A DNA stretch of 64,000 bases from Favolaschia claudopus (GCA_037176885.1 JAWWNJ010000051.1:992001-1056000), one strand, 5' to 3'. Shown: positions 21,969 through 34,654, counted from the stretch's first letter. The notes: generated by a model from the sequence alone, not told the origin. Translations and numbers: made by a program.

Positions 21969-23112
21969 AGTGGTAGTGGGAAAGGGCGAGTAGCTTGGGA
22001 ACTGGAAACGGTCATCGAGAAAGGAAGTACCATGTAGTATATATGGCGGCGGTGATTGCCGCAGCAATGTATAGCGTTTCAACCCATCTTGTCTTCAGAG
22101 TCCACCGAAGTCGGGTCGGTAGCGATGAGAAGAAACTGAGACGCGATCGAGTTGAATTGTTCTACATAGCCAGAGGTCAGTTGCACAGAGAAAGATCAAA
22201 GCTGAACCAGTACCAGTATTGAAGCCTGAGCCGTTTGGAGAAGTTGAAGGTTCAAGAATCGAACAGATTTCAAGTGAGACTTGTCGTGTTCAGGTCAACA
22301 ATAAGCGTCACATTGATGATAAGTCCCCTGCCACGAATGTAGTAGGCACCAACAAGTCTGTCAAGTGGGCTTCACAGCTGAGCAATGAGATCTGGCAAAC
22401 GTTCAAACGCCAATCAATCGCGACAAACGACGTTCCGGCAGTGACTTGAAAGTTGAAAGCTTGAAGGAATGATACTTGTGATACATACGCACAGGAGTCC
22501 TGATAATCCCAACATAAACTTGGAAATATGTCGAACAGCAGAAGCAGAACATGCACTCGATACGCCGATCGAGCCTTGAGAAATGCCACGAGGAATGCGA
22601 ACACTGCTTGTCCGCTTTCGAATGAATGAATTACGTGGGTGTGTCAGGATTCAGTCGGACCTCCGCAGTTGCCGTGAGCTGAAGAGGTTTGGGCGCTACT
22701 TTGAAAAATTTCCACCGACAACCGAGCTACGTCGGACAAAGTAGGGCGAACCGAGCAAGAGCGAACATTGATTCTGAAAGTTGTTGAAACGTCGGTGAAC
22801 CGCGGAGCATCATTCATCTTGTCCCCAACGAAGATACGGAAGAAGTAAATCCTCCGAGTTCAACATACGTTGACCAGAAACGGCGACCTCCAAATCAATG
22901 ATACGCACTTCCCTTAGTGGAGCTGCCTGCTGACAAGCCATATCCATCCACAACAACTCCGGAAGGACGCGAAGCCCGTTTCTATATTCGGACATGTTGA
23001 AGCGCCCCGGTGACCGCATGCAGCACTTCGATGGGCATTGCGGACAAGGCTTACATTAGATGGATGGATGCTATTGAGAGAGTGAGTACAGATGGATCGT
23101 GGGTGGTAAAAT
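21969..23112. other. 1.1-kb intergenic region
   Basis: Contains the promoter side of the tiny Tyr-rich copy 2 and the 3' side of the hemerythrin gene. Short frames of under 100 codons on both strands (for example 22219-22449 plus) show no motif or splice partners. Confidence 0.5.
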
Positions 23113-24162
23113 CTAAGCAGCAGCAGCAGGAGCGGGGGTATCATTTCCAAGCCCAGGCTTGACAACGCCGTTGACATCGCAGGGCCCAAAAGCCCAGGCG
23201 TCCGAGTGAAGACGGAAGAGACCGTACTTCACCACCCACATGAGTGGCCCGGGGAGAGGGGGGAAACTGCAGCGTAATGATCAGAACCAAAGGAAAAGAA
23301 ATGTTAGAATAGACGAAGAAGAACACACTAAGAAGCCGTGGATTTGTCGTGGCAGATCAAACCCATGGGGAGAGCGGTAGTCAGAGACACTTCCTTCATG
23401 ACGCGGGCGCCGAGTTGAGATTCCAGATCCTTCAGGTCTTTCTCAGTAAAAGCAGCACGCATCCTGCTCGATTCCAAAGTCGGGATTTCCTGTGAGAAAA
23501 GACAGATACATGAGCCGCTGCTCCGGCAAGATAAACAGACGCCATACCTCACGCAGATGCTCGACAAGGACGTCAGCAAAGCTATCAAGCTTCGAAATGA
23601 TACTCTTCCCGCTGTACGTCTCCGTTCCGGCCTGCACTGCCTTCAAATAATTCTCGAGATCCTCGAGGCCAGCCATGAATGCGTGATGTTGCTCGACATT
23701 GGCGTCCATGGTGTGCTCTCCGAGCTTCGTCTCGAAGAAGGGGAACAGCAGCGTTTCCTCGATGTGGTGGTGGTGGTGCAGCATCGTCAACTTTTTCAAT
23801 ATAATATCAGAGTAAGCGTCGTCGCGGGGGTGTAAACGGAAAAGAGTAGTAAGAGTAACGCACGAAAGAAGTGCAGAAGAAGGTAAACGGCTTCACTTGC
23901 TCCGGCTTGATACCCTCCGCTTGCGCGTAAACAGCGTTCAACCCGCGAATGAACATGTTGTGCGAGATAGACATGTCGCTGTCGAATTGGGTCAGTCAGT
24001 TTGTGCATGCGTAAGCTGGGCTAAGGGCGCGTATGTACATCGCCTGGTTGTCGAAGATGTCCTTCCAGTCACCTGGAGGACGCGCTAAGGAAACTATGAG
24101 CCACAAGCAGCGAGAGCGAGAGCGAGAGAGCAATTACCGATGGGGGCGAAGGGGTAAGGCAT
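23113..24162 (-). CDS. Hemerythrin-like domain protein
   Basis: A four-helix-bundle protein predicted to bind a di-iron or mononuclear iron centre through His and Asp/Glu; cellular role not defined. The spliced protein starts MPYPFAPIG (24162), then PPGDWKDIFDNQAI, DMSISHNMFIRGLNAVYAQ with the first metal His, and PEQVKPFTFFCTSF. After an intron near 23870-23795 comes LTMLHHHHHIEETLLFPFFE with HxxxE, then EQHHAFMAGLEDLENYL and DVLVEHLRE supplying further His residues. After another intron come MRAAFTEKDLKDLESQL and HDKSTASYFPPLPGPLMWVV, spliced across a final intron at about 23330-23284. The tail is Pro/Ala-rich, ending PAPAAAA. The STASYFPPLPGPL join is typical of fungal family members, which supports the last intron. 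Complete; no targeting signal visible. Confidence 0.88.
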
Positions 24163-26842
24163 GGTGGTGGTTCGAGAACAAGAGGCGTCCGAGTCCGGCC
24201 GCCATGGACAGCATGCATAAATATCCGTTGTTGCCAACTTGATGACTACTAAAGCCTATTTGACTGTGTTTGTTATGGTGATCCATCATTTCATTGTGCT
24301 CCCGGCCGATCGGCCGAACATTGCTCATCCAATCAACAGCGGCGTATTTGCAGGCGGCGTCCCTTCGATTGATTTAGAACTTAGAAGGATGATCTTCAAG
24401 GTGAGATGCTGATTGGTACATACGTCGGAATACCGTACACAAGCTTAACTAGAGTTGAAAAGACCAAACCTTGACCCCACAGGCTTGTATGGTTCACAAA
24501 TTTAGGCTGGAGGCGTACCGATCGTAATATCCTGTACGACGGCGAAGTTGAACACACGTTGGTTCGCTCCGTTTTAATTTGCTGCTTTCCGAACCTGAGA
24601 CCTGGACCAGAGTATCTTGACCACTAGTCAGCCATCGAGAAGTACGAGACGAACCCAAGGCTTAATTTCGAGCTCAAGTCGAAGGCGGAGGTAAGTTGAC
24701 TGGATTGTTGAACGTCAACAAATCCCAAGACGGTTGGCCGGTGTACTTATATGATCCCTCTTCAATTTGACCAGAAACGACGGTAGATACTTATGGTTCA
24801 AATGGGTTGCAGTGGGAGTATATAAGCCAATGGCCTACGTACGTGTTGGCTAAAAGCTAGGATAGGTGGTTTGAATAACCTCGAGGGATGCCGTCAAAAT
24901 GAATAGACACCATACCAAGAGCTGAATGCCGTTGATGCTGTTAGGCATGAGATAAAGTTCGCATGATTCGTTCAAGTTCCCTGAAAGCTGGTCAGCAATT
25001 ACAGGCGCTCGTCAGTAGTCCACACAGTATTGGACCGATTAGACAAGTCGTTGAACAATGAAGATCGAATTCAGTGTTGCGGTTTTTTCGCAGTTCCCGC
25101 CGGCGTTAACAAAAATAGAGCGGCAATGACTTTCCTGTGAATCCCGCCACTATTCCGCCCAATGAGTTGAACGTTACGTGATGTCAAACATCCTTGAGTA
25201 AAGCTCTCGATATAACCAGTGGCCAAGACCCCGTCGGAGCGCGGAAACGAAAATGAGAGAACCTGGGAGTAGACCAAGAGTAGACCCAAGTCATCATTAA
25301 GAAGTGAGCCATATGAAAACAGCTGTAATTGGCGAGACCGAAGCTGACAGTCGCGACTCGTTTCTGAAAGTGACCCTCAGATCGTCTCTATTACCCCTTG
25401 CTAGAGAGCTCTGCCGGATAGAAATCCTTGTTGCATCCTTACCTGTACGACTGGCTGAATGCGTATCACCGAAGTAAGCAGAACTGGGACGCTATTCGTG
25501 GAGTCTGGGGAACTTTGAATGACCGGCGGTAAAGAGGTAGACCGTCTGTGTTGCAAGAGCCGAGGTTTTTCACTGCAAGTGTCGCCACGGGCTAGACATG
25601 AAGCTGTAGTGTATAGTCGAACTTGACTGGAGGTCGTTCGGAAGTCACTTCTTGAGGCCTTGTCGTCGCCTAGCGTCCCACGCTGAAGTATCGTTGCGGT
25701 TAGAGATGAGTATCTGTTCAATTTCCGCTACTGATGAGAGTCCAAATTATTTGGTGGACGTCGAGACTCGAGATTCCAAGAATGCCAGAGAGTCGTGGTT
25801 CCCGAAGCTTCAGGCTGAGACGTAGCATTCACTTAAATCAGCAGAGAAAGTAGTCGGGAGTCTAGGGAGTCAGGATAGCAGAGTGCAGAACCAGCATGCT
25901 TGTGCAAGCCTGAGCGGCTCAAAGCGTAGATTGAGGTTGAGACAAGGTTGAGAGGAAAGAGGTGGATGTCTTGGGTTAGGGTTGGAGTTACAATCAGTGA
26001 CTGTCACAAGATGATCGCGCGATCGCGCTGTCAAGTTGAACGTTCTATTGTCTCAATATTCAACTGGGAGAGCCTCGGCGCCGTTCCTGGCGGTCTTCAA
26101 CGGTTACCTGGTCAACTGAATGACTCCTCCCCGGCCATTGTTGTCTCAATTTTCCCAGTCTAATGCTGCGCGGTGCAGTCTCAATCTAAAGCTTTAATCC
26201 GGAAGACTTTCACCTCAAGCCCATTCTTCTGCTCACTGTTCTTCGAATTAATTTTCGAACTCGTGCACTGTCGGCCAACGCGGACCTTACCCTTGACCCA
26301 GCTGTCTTACGTTGAACGCGTGCGCATGCGGCGGGAACCTCTCTTTTGTTAAGAACACGATCGCGTCCAAATGGGGTTAACCGAGATCCTATTGTCTGTG
26401 AACACAAAAAGTAACAAAAAGCGACGACCTAGGATGTCGCAACTCCCTCCGCGATATCTCCTCTCTACCCATCGCATCCGCGCTACCCCCCGTCTCCTTG
26501 TCCTTTTTTCTCTCCACTTTTTCGTTCACAACACTACTGGCCTTCAGTCGGTATTAGCAACTTTTACTCGCGGTAAAAGTGCGATTCGAGGGACACCCCT
26601 TTCCTGTATACATCTTGCCTACACCGATACCTAGCCAAGATGATGCCCAATGTGCGCTGTGCCCTATGAATTCTCCAGCATGTTACTAACTTTTGTCAAG
26701 AATGTTCTCGGACAGGTCGAAGGTCCTACGTCTCCAGATGTACGTTTCGTCGGACATGGCTTGAACCCCACAGTCGCTAATCTGGCCCTAGAACTGGAAA
26801 CGGGCTGTCTACCGTTCAGCTCCGTCCCGCTTCACGGTGGAA
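24163..26842. other. 2.7-kb gene-poor region
   Basis: No open frame above 106 codons and no recognised motif. Base composition is closer to AT-balanced than in the neighbouring genes. It should contain the promoters of the hemerythrin gene (left) and the PX-PB1 gene (right). I see no tRNA cloverleaf and no obvious transposon ends. Confidence 0.45.
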
Positions 26843-29147
26843 ATGCTTCCTCCAATCAAGCTCGGTATGCTTTATTGTTCGATAAATCTTTCATGCCCTG
26901 AATTTTCAACAGGCGGAAACCATAACTTCCACATCCGCATCTGCCCCGTCGTTCGTGGCGACCGCTCCTCCGTCTCCTCGGGAAGCTCCAACTCGGAGTA
27001 CGAGATCCTCCGTCGCTGGGAGGACTGCCTCATATTTCAAGACACGCTCGAGAGAGAATACTCTCGACTAGCTACATCTAAGCGTCAGCGTCTCAAAGCC
27101 GGCAAGGGAGTCCGCAAGAACGGCGTCTATCTTCACTCCGACCGGGCTTCGTCTTGGGACTCGTTACCTCCTGGCCCCGAACCCGACTCCGTCGCGCAGG
27201 ATCTCCACGACCTCATCCCCCGACTCACCAAAAAGGGGACCATGTTCCGCGCCAGCCAAGCGACCACAGATCAGCGACAGGCGGAGCTGTCAGCGTTTGT
27301 CGAGGCGCTTTGGAGGGACGACGTCCCTACCCTGCTCGAAGAATTCCGCAGGGACCGCACCGTCACTGACTTCTTTGGATTCTGGCGGAGGGATCAAGAT
27401 ATTCAGAAAACGGCGAACAAGAGCCCGACGAAGCCGCGCAGCTCCGTATCCAGCAGCGTCTTCTCCAGCTATTTCTCGTCCGGCAATGCTTCCAGCGAAG
27501 ACGTCACCCGCCGTGCGCGCGCTCACTCCTCCGCATCATCCGACTCTTCGTCGGCTCTGTCCTCGGCAAGTGCCCGAAGCTCCATCGGTAGCGTGCAAAT
27601 TACTTTGGATGATGAGCCTATCGCCTTCGGTCATAACCCTCATCAAGGCTCTGATACTCTCGAGCCTCTGCCGGACAGCTCAGAGATCGCTCGCAAAGGC
27701 AGTCGCGGGGGTTTCCTGTCTGCTGTATCAAAGCGCGTTCGTAAAAGCTCTGCCGATGAGGCGGCAAGGCGCGAACGTCGATCTTTAGAGGAGCAGCCTG
27801 CTCGCCCCGACTCGAGGGCCTCGAATGCGACGACCAGTAAGTATCCTTACCCATATGCGAATCATGTCACTTATCCTCCTCGCAGTAAATCGCAATCCTT
27901 ACCGCGAATCCTGGCAAACAACCGCTTCGGGGATGACCTTCATGAACGATCTCAACCTGACTCTCCCTGATGATGACGACGAGCGTCGCAGCTCGCGGAT
28001 GTCGATGGCAAGCATAGCTACCTTCCGGACAGAGGTTTCGTCTGAGGGTGTCATGGGCGTCATGCCTCGATACTACATTCCGGACCCGAACCCAGCGAGG
28101 TTGTCGACGGCAAGCTTCATGACTGATGTCTCCGCAGACGCTATCATCCCTCGCTCGCCTCGTCGCTCAGATTCGCGCTCTCAAAGGACATTGTCCATTG
28201 CGTCTGATGATGAAAGCGTGCTTGACCAGCACTTCTACGGTCAGTAACACTCTAGTGATATTCGCCCTTGTCAGCATTCTTATGATCCTTTAGATGCCTT
28301 CCCGCGGCCCTGCTCCTTCATACCACCGGCTGCTCAGCAAAGCCGCCCCGCAACGCCAATCAACTCAGGGAAGCCTCATCAAAAACAGTCGTTCTCAGCT
28401 TCGACTACAACCCTCAATGAGAGCCCTCGTTCACTTCCCAAAGTCTCTCTCGACCCTTCCCAAATGCCTTTCCCTCCCCACCTTCCCTCGCCTCCCGCCT
28501 CCCCCACAATATCCGAATTTAAACGGTCAAAATCACCCTCCCTCAGCATCGTCACCCCCGACTCACCCAGAACCCCCGTCTACCCACGGAGAGAGTTCTT
28601 GCGGTCCCCCTCCCCCACCGGATCCGTCATGTCGGCGTCCATGTCCATCATGTCCGAGCAGTCCTCCTTCTCCGACTCCACGGGCAGCACAATCACCCCT
28701 TCCATCTATTCGTTCTACTCTGCGCGATCCACCCTTTCATCCACCACCACCGCCACCTCCGTTACTGCCGCCTCTTCCGCCTCATCATCATCATCATCAT
28801 CCTCCCTCGTTATCAAAGCCGCACACAACAACACCATCATCCTCCTCAAGGCCGAAGCCGACCTCTCGCTCCGCGAGGTCCGCCACCGTCTATGCGAAAA
28901 GTTCTTGGCCCAGGAAGGCATCGCCCTTTCGGACAAGTTCGCATTGGCGTACATGATCCCCGCCTCCCCGTCTGGCAATTTCAAAGCCGGCCGTAACCGG
29001 TCAAACTCGCTCTCCTCCACGAGCGCGCTTTCCGAAGCCGCGCTAATGGAGAAAATCGCTACTGAGGAGGACTGGGCGCGCCTCACGTCGTCGTTAGACG
29101 GCGCCAAGGTCACACTTCGGATATTAGACTCTTCAAGACTTGCATGA
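26843..29147 (+). CDS. PX and PB1 domain protein
   Basis: A likely phosphoinositide-binding scaffold. The ATG at 26843 encodes MLPPIKLG, and an intron (about 26865-26912) joins it to GNHNFHIRICPVVRGDR, the start of a PX-like fold. Then come EYEILRRWEDCLIFQDTLER and a basic loop KRQRLKAGKGVRKNG, followed by DQRQAELSAFVEALW and VTDFFGFWRRD. The middle is a long Ser-rich disordered part (about 27420-28780) broken by introns near 27840-27887 and 28239-28292. The C-terminal 110 residues form a PB1-like domain: NNTIILLKAEADLSLREVRH, then LCEKFLAQEGIALSDKFAL and EEDWARLTSSLDGAKVTLRI. PX plus PB1 occurs in the polarity scaffold Bem1/Scd2, but no SH3 domain is seen here, so it is only a relative in domain content. 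Possible role in polarity or membrane traffic. Confidence 0.8.
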
Positions 29148-29445
29148 ACGAACGATTTTTTGACTCGATCTGGGTTGCATAAGGTTCCAGCATCTTTCAG
29201 TTTATTTCCTTTACGAATTTATTCGGATATACCTTTAGGTAGAATTAGGCGTGAAAATCCCGCCTCTACCTATTTATTTCTTTCGATGTTATACCTACTC
29301 TACGTACTGTAGTCAATGATTCAATGAGATAACGTTTGCTACCTCCAAGTGCAAGTGCGAGCGTCGAGCTTCGAGACTCGGTTCACTCGAGGAAATGGTC
29401 TGCATCGCCTGGCATGACAAGTATATACTGCAGCTCATACACAAC

Positions 29446-31492
29446 CTATGCACCAACCCGAACCTGCGAAGGCGTCAAAGTCATCGCCGACGCCGACAAC
29501 TGCGCATGCGGGTTCGCAGTCGGAGCCACAATCGGCAACGGCGACCTCGTCCAATCCGGCAAAACCATCCGCACGCGCTCATCATCCATCGAGACATCCA
29601 TACCCCCCTCCCCGTCCCGATTCGCATCAGCCAAATCCCACTGCTCTCGATTCACCTCCGTGCCGCCGGTTTTGAGGGATCTGAATAAGCGAGGGTCAGT
29701 TGACGATGAGCAGTATACAAGAAATCTTACCCAGCCAACGACCCACCAACCCATGCCATCGTAGCCGGCGAGAAGGCAGGGGCTTTGCCGACGTTGGCCA
29801 CAGCTCTTGCCGTGGTCGCTGGTGGTGGGCTCGGGTTGTTCAGAATGGCAAAATACGGGAGAAGTGGTCGTAATGAAACATAAGGGTCAAAAGTCGGGAG
29901 AGGCGGTTTATCCGGGCGATCAGTCCGTGCAGAAGGCCGAGAAGGTGTGGGTGGGGGGCCGACCGCGCGTACGAGCTCTTGCTGGAGCCGCGGGATGAAC
30001 CCAGGTAACATCGCAGTCCCGCCGACGACCAAGATAGAAGAGGCCATAGTTTTCCGCAGGTCCACAGGAACCTGAACGATCTGAGGTTCAGACACATTGT
30101 AAAGCGATATTTCTGACCTTCAGCAGAGAATCCAAAATGACCTCAGCCACGCTACTCTCATCGACATCGCCGCCTTCGAACAGCACCTCCGTCGCGCGCT
30201 CCCGTATCCAACCGGGAATGATCAATGTACCGCGTCCGGTGCCCGTCTGTTGAGCAACTGGAGGCACCACCCGCATTTGAAGTTCAGTTGCCGTAGAATG
30301 TCGCTTGTACATCGCAGCAAGGGCTTCCAAATGTCCCTCCCCTCGAGGATTATCCGCAGCAGGTACCCGAGGATTCGAGATAATGGAAAATTCAGACTGT
30401 GAGGAAAAATTGCTGTCTCGACCAGCCATGGAAAAGTCGGATTCGGATTGCGTCGAATCGCTTGGGGGAGGGATATCGGCTTCTGAGCCTCCCTCGTCGC
30501 CAGGAGTCGCGTCTCTTGTGTCGTTGGGAGAAGGGCCCAGGGCATCGCCGACGAAACAACATCGAGCTTTGATTTCTTCCAGAAGGGCGTCCGTCAGGAC
30601 CTCTTGAGGGACTCGAGTAGCTCGACTTGCGGCAGGGATGTTGGCTGCTGCGCTGAGGGATGTTGGTGGAGGGAGATACGTGCCGAAAAGAAGGAGGAGA
30701 GCGCGAAGGTGGGATGTTAGTCGGGCTCCAGCTAGGGGAGTTGTTCGTAAATCTGGAAACAGCGGTCTTGCGGCGAAGATCTACTGGAAGCTTAGCCATC
30801 GTAGGATGAGAATGTTGAGACATACAGGAAGCGCAACGGATTCTGAATGCCCGCAATCAATGACTAGCCCGGTTATTCGCCCCACAGCAAGTAACGAGAG
30901 TAAATGGCTTGATGCAAACGAGACCGAAGGGACCTTCAATTTACATTAGTATGAACCGAGAAATAATCACAAGACGTACCTGGAGATTCTCAAACAAAAT
31001 ACGTGCTATCATGTCTTTGATATGAAGTGGAAGCAGGGCGTGCTCGACGAGAATGACCTTTCGCGCCTTCGGGTCCGTCAGAAGTGAGCTTCACGAACAC
31101 ATGAATATCTCATTGCTGAGAGAACGACCAACTCACTCGTGAAACACAGATCTCAAACACGTCTCGAGTTTATACTCGAGCATTCTTTCTTGTTCAGCCT
31201 CCTCCGACGGGTCCGCTGCTCTGCTCAGAGTCCACAGAGGCGATTCACTAGAGCCACTTGCACAGAAGACGTCCCTGGGTCGGCCCTCGCCGCTGAAGCC
31301 GACTTTCCATATGCGCGAGCCGGGGTCGATGATAATTCTGTCCTCAACACCATAGAGTGAATGTCTTCTGGTTGTGGTGTAATGTGGGGAAGATTGAATG
31401 GGTGCAGAACTCGTGGAGGCTACGCGGGCTATGGTGGGGGTCTTGGGGTCGAAGGAAGTCTTGCCCTGAGGTGTGCCGGGCACATTCGACAT
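29446..31492 (-). CDS. ARP10: Actin-related protein 10 (dynactin pointed-end complex)
   Basis: Divergent actin-fold subunit capping the dynactin Arp1 filament; supports dynein-driven nuclear and vesicle transport. The ATG at 31492 starts MSNVPGTPQGKTSFDPKTP. The actin-type first motif is VEDRIIIDPGSRIWKVGFSG. Later blocks are ARKVILVEHALLPLHIKDMI, ILFENLQVPSVSFASSHLLS and GRITGLVIDCGHSESVALP (second phosphate-loop region, altered from actin). A long Ser/Asp-rich insert with SDSTQSESDFS follows, then GTLIIPGWIRERATEVLFEG, DLRKTMASSILVVGGTAML, PGFIPRLQQEL and ATMAWVGGSLAGSLKTGG, matching the actin C-terminal lobe. The last exon ends SQVRVGA. At least four introns. The degenerate nucleotide-binding motifs and the insert fit fungal Arp10 rather than conventional actin or Arp1. 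Confidence 0.82.
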
Positions 31493-31882
31493 CGTAGTCG
31501 CGCTTCAGGCGCGGTCAAAACAAATGTATACACATCGGGTCTAATTATTCTACTACTACAAGATGTAAAAATTTATTGAGAGTTCACGCGCGTTCACGAC
31601 GCGAGACGCGATCCAAGATGCCAGACTCCAGATTATCTGGAGCCAGAAAAAATGTCTAAAAATCTCGGCGAGTGGGTGAGGTCCTCGAGCTCCTAGTCTT
31701 TCAAGAAATGCATATGGTGGTCGAATTTCGGAAGCAGCATTGGTTAGATGAATTCACTGTGCGCTGAGATGGAATTATCGACGCTGAATCGCGCTCAGGG
31801 GGAGTAAAGATACAACAGTCGGGTTGGAAATGTTCCTGCTACAGCCGTATTATAATCTATGGATAGGAATTATGAGTACAAT
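31493..31882. other. Arp10 upstream region
   Basis: 390 bp between the Arp10 start and the carrier-gene stop. No gene seen. It must hold the Arp10 promoter and the 3' UTR of the carrier. Confidence 0.5.
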
Positions 31883-33204
31883 CTATCGAAGCCGCGCAAA
31901 CAATATCATGATCGCAAGGGCCCACTGCTCAAACTGCTCCTTCGACATGAACAACAGTGCTTGTGAAAGAACAGCTTTTGTTATTTGTGCAGCCATTCCC
32001 TGTGTATATGAATTCTCGGTGTGAGTACCAATCGACAGAGCTCGAAATAATTGGAAAACTGACCCGGTACCAGCCAAAGACTCCCTCCTTTTGCAGCACC
32101 TGCGTAAGAATGTCGATTGCGCCGGGATGTCTCAATTTGGAGTGGTCGTGGTGTGGTTTGTGAGCAACAGGGAGCTCGAGATGCTCGATTTTAGCCTCGT
32201 CCTCGTCCGCAGAACGTGTTTGTATCCGGACTTTGGCCATAATATACGGATAGGTGACCTAAAACGGTTTCAATGAAATGAACCGGTATGAGACGCATTG
32301 AACGCACGACTGTGGCCAGAGTTTTGCTGATAGCTCCGATGAGGAAGGACAACATAGGCGAAATCTTGTCGCTGCCCCCAGCCTTGACCTGCGCAGCAAT
32401 AAATATACCCTTTACGCGCTCAAATACGCCGTAGGTAATAGCCGGATTAACGGTCAACACCAGACCAGGCCTGATTCCCAGCCAAAGTCCACCAACGCCC
32501 TCCTCCTCAATAATTTCCCGAGCAACACCAAGGAACGAATCATCTTCAGCAGGCTGTCCAGGCTTCGAAGCGCTTCGGCCAACTTGCTGCCGGGTAGCAA
32601 TAACAGACACAGGAATGGTGAATATTTGCGCTAACGCCCCAGCAATCGCGCCGATTAACAACTCAGCAGCAGTCGAAAGGGCGGGCACTGCAGCACCCGC
32701 CGGAAGTTTGCGCGTTAACCGGCTTATATACGAATTCCGCACGAAAGAATAGAAGAAGAAATAGGCGTATTCTGGTGAAAGATCAATCCACTTAGCCAGC
32801 CGATGGACGTAGAAGACGCGAATAAGAATAAGAACGTACGCATTGAGAATGTGTTGAGCATGGTCGCCCAGAATCCACGATAATATCCGAAAATCCCCTC
32901 CTTTTTAAATATCCGAACCAGAACGGCGAGCATCGAGAGCTCATCCTTACTCTTGCCTTTCGAAGCCTGAATTTGGGTCTTGGCGCTGAAATTCGATAAA
33001 CCATGCGTCCGAGCAAATCAGAATCTGTACAACGCACACATCTAATGGATAGACCACGCTTTAGAGCTGTTAGAGTAGACCGGGTAGGTACATAGAACGC
33101 GATAGTCCTTACGCGGTGCTGAAACAACCTCCGAGCGCGCCGGCTAAAGCGGCACCAAAGGGCGTTAACTTGACGGGGACGGCCGCCTTTGACTGCACGG
33201 ACAT
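31883..33204 (-). CDS. ANT1-like: Mitochondrial-carrier-family protein, peroxisomal adenine nucleotide transporter type (Ant1/Pmp47/PMP34)
   Basis: Six-helix carrier predicted to exchange ATP/AMP or CoA-type cofactors across the peroxisomal membrane. The ATG at 33204 gives MSVQSKAAVPVKLTPFGAAL, then AGALGGCFSTA. After introns the first carrier signature is YPLDVAKTQIQASKG (PxDxxK), followed by VRIFKKEGIFGYYRGFWATM. The second repeat is LLIGAIAGALAQIFTIPVSV followed by IATRQQVG. A family-specific block is GGLWLGIRPGLVLTVNPAIT plus YGVFERVKG, which is characteristic of Pmp47-like carriers. The third repeat is FLIGAISKTLATVVTYPYIM plus AKVRIQ and VLQKEGVFGWYQGMAAQITK. It ends ILFARLR. Introns lie near 33150-33060, 33040-32970, 32820-32750, 32270-32240 and 32060-32000. 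Complete. Localisation is inferred from family resemblance, not from a visible peroxisomal signal. Confidence 0.87.
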
Positions 33205-33505
33205 GGTGAGGGGGACGCGAGAGGTAAGGCTGAGCGGGACAGGCTCTATTATTTAAAGGTTGAGGTTGCCGAACAAGTCCGAGTCCGGGGAAAGATGAAT
33301 CCGCTATTTTCACATGCCACTAGCAGTGAGCCCATGCTTCGCCATGGGATTCCGCTCTTCTGCCCTACAAAAACCAGGTGCCAGTGCCAATCGTCGCCGA
33401 CCTTCGGTCGACTCCTCGCGGCCCCGTGTGCGAGCTCACTCCATCTCAAATGGCTTGGTTTCTTACATATAGTAAATACAATGCAAAAATCCCATCTTAA
33501 GCCGT

Positions 33506-34339
33506 TTACAATGTTGAAATGCCTGGGGAAATTTGTTGCCATCCAAGCATCATCTCCCGTCGTTGTTCCTCAGCATAAACACCTCGCCGAACCTCATCCT
33601 CATACCGAAGCATCCTACTTCGGTAACTTTCCCGATATCGGTCATTGCGGCGAGGCTGATTGATATCGTATTCGTGGTCGAGGGCTTGATCTAATGCCTG
33701 AGTTGGATCTGTGAGGAACAAACAGTAAGCAGACAATACAGCTCCAATTGGGTGGACACGTACCGCATTCAGGATATGACTTTAACCTTCGTTCCCCTTG
33801 TTCAACTCTCCGCCGTAGCGTTTGCGCTCGAGACCTATGACAACCTTTATATCCCTTGATGTCCAATAGATCCTCAATATCGCCAGCGAGCTCTCGTTGC
33901 TGGCGTGCTCGTTGAGCCAATGATCGTGTCAAGTTTACAGGTCTTCCAATGCCTGACTGTGCTCGCGAAATCAGTGTGAAGTCCACAATGTAGCTCAGAT
34001 CGCAAGTCTTGCGTACCAAACGACCATCATTCTCTTTTTCCTTTGCTTCTCTCTTCCTCCGTCTTTTTTGGCCCGCTGAACGCCGTTCAGACTCGGACTA
34101 AGGAAAAATTCCTTTTCAACAGGTCCGGCATGCCAACATCCTTTTGAATTGCTGACCTGACTCCGACTCTTTCTTGAAACTGGGCTCGCTCTGATCCTCA
34201 CAGGTGCACCGTTGACTGCACTCAGCTCGCCAAAATTCCCCTCGCGCTCCATTGTTCTGCTAAGCAAAAAGGGCTCTGGCCGAGTCATAGAGGGCGTCTT
34301 GGGCAGCAATGGGCGAAGACGGGCCGTTGTCGCGGGCAT
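33506..34339 (-). CDS. Hypothetical basic protein
   Basis: Not recognised. From the ATG at 34339 (MPATTARLRPLLPKTPSMTR) the frame runs to SPVSRKSRSQ. An intron with good borders (CAG|GTCAGC ... CCTTAG) then joins SESERRSAGQKRRRKREAKE, a strong basic nuclear-localisation-like run. It continues through CDLSYIVDFTLISRAQSGIG, RPVNLTRSLAQRARQQRELA and DIEDLLDIKGYKG. A final intron (GTACGT ... CTCACAG) leads to PTQALDQALDHEYDINQPRR, RYRESYRSRMLRYEDEVRRG and YAEEQRREMMLGWQQISPGI. The Arg/Glu-rich helical C-terminus suggests an RNA- or protein-binding nuclear protein, but no domain is evident. It is divergent from the methyltransferase at 34679 and shares its duplicated upstream region. Confidence 0.6.
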
Positions 34340-34410
34340 GGTTGAGCATTGAGTGAATTGACATCGTGCAGAGAGATGGCGTGGAGCGTGGGGCACGAAA
34401 TCAACATCTC

Positions 34411-34654
34411 GACAAAATGACGCACCAAGTGGGGCGGTTCACGGCATTTTGTTAGCGGTCAGCCAATACGAATGTTCCTTTCGTTTGTCTTGTCTTGTCC
34501 CACCCAGACACGAAGTCTTTGGTTCTTATATAGACAAAATGACGCACCAAGTGGGGCGGTTCACGGCATTTTGTTAGCGGTCAGCCAATACGAATGTTCC
34601 TTTCGTTTGTCTTGTCTTGTCCCACCCAGACACGAAGTCTTTGGTTCTTATATA
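34411..34654. repeat. Perfect 122-bp tandem duplication in a divergent promoter
   Basis: Bases 34411-34532 and 34533-34654 are identical by eye over 122 bp. Each unit contains TGGGGCGGTTCACGGC, a CCAAT box (AGCCAATACG), a T/C-rich TTTCGTTTGTCTTGTCTTG stretch, and GGTTCTTATATA at its end. The repeat lies wholly between two divergently transcribed genes, so the promoter-like elements are doubled. Confidence 0.95.
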
